Origin: Lachnospiraceae bacterium UBA3692
GTDB lineage: Bacteria > Bacillota > Clostridia > Lachnospirales > Lachnospiraceae
NCBI GenBank assembly: GCA_002372815.1
Contig: DFIR01000042.1
Span: 22,363 to 38,602 of the forward strand
Direction: 5' to 3'
Length of the DNA: 16,240 nucleotides
Shown: one piece after another, positions 12,723-16,240 of the stretch
Layout of the letters: every line of letters starts with the position of its first letter
How positions within the stretch are numbered: the first letter of the stretch is position 1
Made by a program: the position numbers and the translations under genes
Notes under the pieces: generated by a model
What the model saw: the letters and a program-made list of their open reading frames with translations, nothing else
Databases searched by the model: none
What the model was told of the DNA's origin: nothing

Positions 12723-13211
12723 TTAAAATTCTTTTATATTGCTGATCTCCAGGATCTCATCCGCCAGGCTGCAGATCTCCGGATCCAGGGTCCGTCCGGT
12801 CAGGATGACGTCCGTATCCGCATGATCCTCCAGGATCGCCCGCAGCTCCTCCACGGAAATGATCTGATTGTTCAGGACGCCCAGGATCTCATCGAGGACC
12901 AGCAGGTCGCACTGCCCTGTCGAGAGCACCTTGCGCGCAAAAGAAAGGCCGTTGCGGATGTTCCCGGCATCCGCCTGCTTGTTCTCATCCGAGCGCTGAT
13001 CATATTCCACTTCCGATTTCTCAAACCGGAAGAACTTGATCTCCGGCTCCAGCCGCTTATAGAAGGCGCTGTCCGCCATCTTCCGCTTCTTCAGAAACTG
13101 GATGACGACAGCACGCCGGCCCTCCGAAGCCGCAATGATCGCGCAGCCGAGCGCGGCGGAACTCTTGCCGCGTCCTTCGCCCGCAAAGATCGTGATCTTG
13201 CTCTCTTCCAT
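12723..13211 (-). CDS. CobO/BtuR-like corrinoid adenosyltransferase family ATPase
   Basis: Resembles ATP:cob(I)alamin adenosyltransferase (CobO/BtuR, CobA fold), which moves the adenosyl group of ATP to corrinoids. The 162 residues begin almost at the P-loop, GEGRGKSSAALG (11-22); the family normally reads GKGKTTAAFG after a 20-30 residue head that is absent here. Walker-B-like CDLLVLDEILGVLNN (101-115) and DVILTGR (134-140) with the DPEICSLADEILEI end fit the family. The phosphate-binding loop has GKSS in place of GKTT. ATG 13211 has GGAGG 8 nt upstream. It has its own promoter and heads a run with dapA, dapB and hisA, none of which uses cobalamin. True corrinoid activity is probable but not certain. 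Confidence 0.8.
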   Translation of the reverse strand: MEESKITIFAGEGRGKSSAALGCAIIAASEGRRAVVIQFLKKRKMADSAFYKRLEPEIKFFRFEKSEVEYDQRSDENKQADAGNIRNGLSFARKVLSTGQCDLLVLDEILGVLNNQIISVEELRAILEDHADTDVILTGRTLDPEICSLADEILEISNIKEF

Positions 13212-13241
13212 TGCAGATCCTCCGATTTACAGTCCTGTCTC

Positions 13242-13261
13242 AGAAAAGATACCACTTTTCT
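13242..13261. promoter_or_regulatory. AGAAAAG/CTTTTCT dyad over the CobO-like promoter
   Basis: AGAAAAG (13242-13248), six bases, CTTTTCT (13255-13261): a perfect 7-bp inverted repeat that covers the -10 box at 13251-13246 and part of the spacer. It lies upstream of the expected transcription start, so it would act as DNA, as an operator. The half-site equals that of the dyad at 1336-1363. Confidence 0.4.
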
Positions 13262-13274
13262 CTTTAAAAGTAAA
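13246..13274 (-). promoter_or_regulatory. Promoter of the CobO-like-dapA-dapB-hisA run
   Basis: TTTACT (13274-13269), 17-nt spacer, TATCTT (13251-13246). The -35 box begins two bases after the argS stop codon. The leader to ATG 13211 is about 28 nt. Confidence 0.55.
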
Positions 13275-13275
13275 C

Positions 13276-15048
13276 TTACATGCGCGCAGGAGCGGAAAAA
13301 CCGAGCACCGAGATGCAGGTGCACAGGACCTGCTCCGTCAGGTGCAGCAGCGCGATCCAGCCTTCTTTCTTCTCCTGATCCTCTTCCGTGAGGATCCTCG
13401 TCGCGTGGTAGAAGCTGTTGAGGTCATTGGAGAGCTGGTAGATATAACCGCACACCTTGTGCGGCGCGAGCTCCTCGCACGCGTTCTCCATCATGGCGCT
13501 GAAGCCTGCGAGGTCCAGCATGAGGGCCTTCTCCAGGTCGCTCTCCGCGGGACGGATCCTGAGCGAGGCGGGGTCCGCCGCCTGGAACTGCCCGGCATAT
13601 TTGGCCAGGATGGACCGGATGCGGACGATCGTGTACAGGATGTACGGGCCGGTGTCCCCCTCGAAGGAGGTGAAGCGGTCCATGTCGAAGATATAGTCCT
13701 TGGAGGCCTGGTTGGACAGGTCGCCGTATTTGAGCGCCGCCAGCGCCACCTGCCGGGCGGTCTGCTCCGCCTCCTCCGGGCCGATCTCCGGGTTCACACT
13801 GATCTTCGCGCGCATCTCCTCCCGGATCTCCGCGATCAGGCTGGAGAGGCGCATCACACCGCCTTCGCGGGTCTTGAAGGGCTTGCCGTCCCGTCCGTTC
13901 ATCGTGCCGAAGCCGATGTGGACCAGCTGCGCGTCCGGCTCGACCAGACCGCACTTGCGGGCGGCGCGGAAGACCTGCTGGAAGTGCAGCTCCTGCCGCT
14001 TGTCCGTGATGTAGATGATCCGGTCCGGATGATAGGTCTCCTCCCGGACCTTCAGGGTGGCGAGGTCCGTCGTCGTATAGAGGGAGGCGCCGTCGGACTT
14101 CAGGATGATGCAGGGAGGCATCTCCCGCGTATCCGTCTCCTCGGCGACGTCGACGACGAGCGCGCCGCTGCTCTCATAAGCGGTGCCCGCCCTGCGCATA
14201 TCCTCCACCATGCCCGGGATCTCGTCCTGCACGCTGGACTCGCCGAGCCAGAGGTCGAAGGAGACGTCGAGGTTCTCGTAGTTCTTCTTCATGTCCGCGA
14301 CGGAGACTTCCACGATCTTCTCCCAGAGCGCGCGCAGGCCCCGGTCGCCTTCCTGCAGGCGGCGCGTATTCTCCATCGCCTCGGCGTAGTAGTCCGGGTC
14401 CTCTTTGGAGCGTCCGCTGGCGAAAGGATAGATCTCCTCCAGCTCGGACACGGTGAAAGGCGCCTCCTCCGGATAGTCCCCGGTGTAGGAAGTGTCGAAA
14501 TAAGGCAGCTCCGGCTGCCGTCTCTTCAGCTCCGTGATCACGAGGCCCATCTGCAGACCCCAGTCGCCCATGTGGATGTCCCCGATGACCTTGTCCCCGT
14601 GATAGCGGATGATGCGCTTGAGGGACTCGCCGATCACCGCGCTGCGGAGGTGTCCGACGTGCAGCGGCTTGGCGATGTTCGGTCCGCCGTAGTCCAGGAT
14701 GATGGTCTGCGGCTTCTCCGGCGCGGGCATGCCGAACCGGTCGGCCGTCCGCATCTCCTCGAGATAGCTGCTGATAAAGGCCCTGTCGAGCTTCAGGTTG
14801 AGGAAGCCGGGCTTCACCGCGGAGACCTCCGAGAAGACCGGGCACTCCCGGAGCTGTCCGGCGACCGCCTCCGCGATCACCATCGGCGCCGTGTGATACT
14901 TCTTCGCCCCGGCCATCGCACCGTTGCACTGGTACTCACAGAGATCCGGCCGCTTGGAGACCGTCACCCTGCCCAGGCTCCGGTCATAGCCCGCCTTTTC
15001 GAATGCCTCCTCCGTCTCCCCGGAGATCAGATCCAGAAACTTCTTCAT
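13276..15048 (-). CDS. argS: Arginyl-tRNA synthetase
   Basis: Class I synthetase charging tRNA-Arg, cytosolic. The 590 residues equal a normal ArgRS. N-terminal tRNA D-loop domain about 1-110, including KPGFLNLKL; the catalytic signature GGPNIAKPLHVGHLRSAVIGE carries HVGH at 130-133; GDWGLQMG follows; YTTTDLATLKVREE and YITDKRQELHFQQVF belong to the Rossmann part; GKPFKTREGGVMRLSSLI replaces the KMSKS loop, as is usual in E. coli-like ArgRS. The last 130 residues form the DALR anticodon domain (ALMLDLAGFSAMMENACEEL, SNDLNSFYHATRIL). Its ATG overlaps the queH stop as ATGA. No terminator with a T tract follows; the next promoter begins at once. Confidence 0.97.
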   Translation of the reverse strand: MKKFLDLISGETEEAFEKAGYDRSLGRVTVSKRPDLCEYQCNGAMAGAKKYHTAPMVIAEAVAGQLRECPVFSEVSAVKPGFLNLKLDRAFISSYLEEMRTADRFGMPAPEKPQTIILDYGGPNIAKPLHVGHLRSAVIGESLKRIIRYHGDKVIGDIHMGDWGLQMGLVITELKRRQPELPYFDTSYTGDYPEEAPFTVSELEEIYPFASGRSKEDPDYYAEAMENTRRLQEGDRGLRALWEKIVEVSVADMKKNYENLDVSFDLWLGESSVQDEIPGMVEDMRRAGTAYESSGALVVDVAEETDTREMPPCIILKSDGASLYTTTDLATLKVREETYHPDRIIYITDKRQELHFQQVFRAARKCGLVEPDAQLVHIGFGTMNGRDGKPFKTREGGVMRLSSLIAEIREEMRAKISVNPEIGPEEAEQTARQVALAALKYGDLSNQASKDYIFDMDRFTSFEGDTGPYILYTIVRIRSILAKYAGQFQAADPASLRIRPAESDLEKALMLDLAGFSAMMENACEELAPHKVCGYIYQLSNDLNSFYHATRILTEEDQEKKEGWIALLHLTEQVLCTCISVLGFSAPARM

Positions 15049-15770
15049 ATTCTATCTGCCGTCCCTTCCGTTCCTGCCGCCGCCCGGTCCGCGCGTTCGC
15101 GCTCCCGCTTCGAGAAGACGCAGCCGCAGTAGTCCTGTCTGTATAGGTCGAATATCCGCGACAGTTCGATCGACCGCTTATATCCGTCCTTCTTTTTAAA
15201 ATCTCCCGGAAGCCATCTGACGCCGCAGCGCGCCGCGCAGGCCTCCCCGATCCGGTTGAGCCGCTGCGCGTCCTTTAACGGGCTGATGGTCAGCGTCGTG
15301 GAGCAGTAGTCCGCTCCGACCGCCGCAGCTGTCTCCGCCGTCTTCCTGAGGCGCAGGGCGAAGCACTTCGTGCAACGCTCCCCGCCTTCCGGCAGGTCCT
15401 CCATGCCCCGGACCTGCTCCAGGTAGATCTCCGGGTCGTAGGGCGCCTCCAGGATATCGATCCTGTGCGCGCGCCCTGTGGAGTGCATATCCCCGAAGAC
15501 GCCTTCGTCCACCTGCGCGTTGTAGGCGGCGATCAGCCGCTGCTCCTCCGCCAGGCGCTTCCGGTATTCTTCATCTTCTGTAATATTCGGATTGTAGTAA
15601 AACACTGTGATGCGGAAATACTCCCGCAGGTACTCCAGCACATAGCTGGAGCACGGGCCGCAGCAGCTGTGCAGCAGCAGCGTCGGCGCCTCCGCCTCCG
15701 GATCCAGTCCGCGCAGGATCTCCTCCAGCGCGCGCTGGTAGTTCTTCTTCGGCGCCTGCGAGGGTGTCAT
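15045..15770 (-). CDS. queH: Epoxyqueuosine reductase QueH
   Basis: Reduces epoxyqueuosine to queuosine in the wobble base of GUN-anticodon tRNAs; the non-B12 replacement for QueG. The 241-residue sequence has the QueH (former DUF208) metal and cysteine set: SCCGPC at 35-40 (Cys36, Cys37, Cys40), GERCTKCFALRL at 130-141 (Cys133, Cys136) and YRQDYCGCVFS at 210-220 (Cys215, Cys217), and SPLKDAQRLNRIG at 163-175. The N-terminal 25 residues precede the LLLHSCCGPC strand, as in other clostridial copies. Start overlaps the purL stop as ATGA and the end overlaps argS likewise, so the three genes are one translation-coupled unit. C-terminal tail of about 20 charged residues is of no known role. Confidence 0.95.
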   Translation of the reverse strand: MTPSQAPKKNYQRALEEILRGLDPEAEAPTLLLHSCCGPCSSYVLEYLREYFRITVFYYNPNITEDEEYRKRLAEEQRLIAAYNAQVDEGVFGDMHSTGRAHRIDILEAPYDPEIYLEQVRGMEDLPEGGERCTKCFALRLRKTAETAAAVGADYCSTTLTISPLKDAQRLNRIGEACAARCGVRWLPGDFKKKDGYKRSIELSRIFDLYRQDYCGCVFSKRERERADRAAAGTEGTADRI

Positions 15771-16240
15771 AAGAAGTACCGCACGCCGGACGCGAAGATC
15801 TGCAGATCCTGCTCGCCGGTGATGTTGAGATTGACGCCCTTGCCGCGGCGCTCACAGTGGGCCATCTTGCCCAGCACACGGCCGTCGGGGGAAGTGATGC
15901 CCTCGATCGCCGCGAAGGAGCCGTTGATGTTCCACTCCTCGTCCATGGAGAGATTGCCCTCCGGATCGCAGTACTGCGTGGCCACCTGGCCGTTCTCGAA
16001 GAGCCTGTCGATCCACGCCTGCGGCGCCACGAAGCGGCCTTCACCGTGGGAAGCCGGGTTGGTGTAGACACCGCCGAGCTCCGCGCCGGCGAGCCAGGGG
16101 GACTTGTTGCTCACGACCTTGGTATAGACCATCTTCGAGATGTGCCTGCCCACCGTGTTGTAGGTCAGCGTCGGCGAATCCTCGTTCTGTCCCGTCACGG
16201 CGCCGCCGGGCACGAGTCCCAGCTTGATCAGCGCCTGGAA
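15767..16240 (-). CDS. purL: FGAM synthase, C-terminal glutaminase domain (partial)
   Basis: The last 157 residues of a large single-chain phosphoribosylformylglycinamidine synthase, step 4 of purine synthesis; the rest lies beyond the right edge. What is visible is the end of the class I glutamine amidotransferase domain: FQALIKLGLVPGG near the edge, SKMVYTKVVSNKSPWL, and PASHGEGRFVAP, in which His65 and Glu67 (counted from the edge) supply the triad with a cysteine that would lie upstream. ATQYCDPEGN, NINGSFAAIEGITSPDGRVLGKMAHCER is the normal end of this domain. The frame is open to base 16240, so no start is seen; a GTG at 16213 is internal. The protein type is that of clostridial fused PurL (about 1240 residues), an inference. 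Confidence 0.93.
   Translation of the reverse strand, partial: FQALIKLGLVPGGAVTGQNEDSPTLTYNTVGRHISKMVYTKVVSNKSPWLAGAELGGVYTNPASHGEGRFVAPQAWIDRLFENGQVATQYCDPEGNLSMDEEWNINGSFAAIEGITSPDGRVLGKMAHCERRGKGVNLNITGEQDLQIFASGVRYFL

Noticed and set aside
12673..13275. Lysine riboswitch or T-box before dapA or before the CobO-like gene
   Set aside because: Leaders are only about 50 and 28 nt and lack the needed structure and conserved motifs.
13102..15132. 676-codon plus-strand open frame opposite argS
   Set aside because: Longer than argS itself but Arg/Leu/Val/Asp-rich without domains; argS has full catalytic motifs on the other strand.

Overview
The window reads as a chromosomal housekeeping segment of a GC-rich member of the Bacillota, most likely class Clostridia and plausibly a Lachnospiraceae relative. 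The grounds are strong AGGAGG-type ribosome binding sites, sigma-A promoters, a YerC/YecD-type TrpR-like protein, a QueH-type epoxyqueuosine reductase, a short FGAM-synthase end with the clostridial gene style, and close packing of genes on one strand. Nearly everything lies on the minus strand; only a TetR-family regulator and a cold-shock gene lie on the plus strand. I see no rRNA, tRNA, CRISPR array, insertion sequence or phage gene. The taxonomic placement is inference.

Right end to left, following minus-strand transcription. (1) 16240-13276: the end of purL, then queH and argS, joined by two 4-base ATGA overlaps. (2) 13274-10164: a promoter, then a CobO/BtuR-like ATPase, dapA, dapB and an unusual HisA of the eukaryotic (yeast His6) type. 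The two dap genes give the second and third committed lysine/diaminopimelate steps. (3) 10150-9601: convergent terminator, cold-shock gene (plus strand) with a long AT-rich upstream region, then a divergent promoter for the YerC-like regulator. (4) 9131-5905: promoter, HTH-ACT regulator, homoserine dehydrogenase, aspartate kinase, terminator, which together form an aspartate-family amino-acid operon. (5) 5921-2040: promoter, a two-helix membrane protein, guaB (IMP dehydrogenase), glnS, bidirectional terminator. (6) 2003-1268: a TetR regulator diverging from a small acidic membrane-anchored protein, with an 8-bp dyad between their promoters. (7) 807-1: promoter, short leader ORF, intrinsic terminator hairpin, then a uracil/xanthine permease (uraA type) cut by the window edge.

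The functions fit nucleotide and amino-acid supply: uracil uptake, GMP and IMP synthesis, the aspartate kinase/homoserine/diaminopimelate branch, histidine step 4, and tRNA charging with Gln and Arg plus queuosine formation. The points most worth a second look are the uraA leader (sigma-A promoter, a 10-codon leader ORF with good Shine-Dalgarno and a stop codon 7 nt before a strong hairpin and eight U residues), the eukaryotic-type HisA in a lysine operon, an SD-hairpin-start arrangement before glnS, and AGAAAAG/CTTTTCT dyads at two promoters. All functional calls rest on reading the sequence and remembered family motifs; no database search was made.
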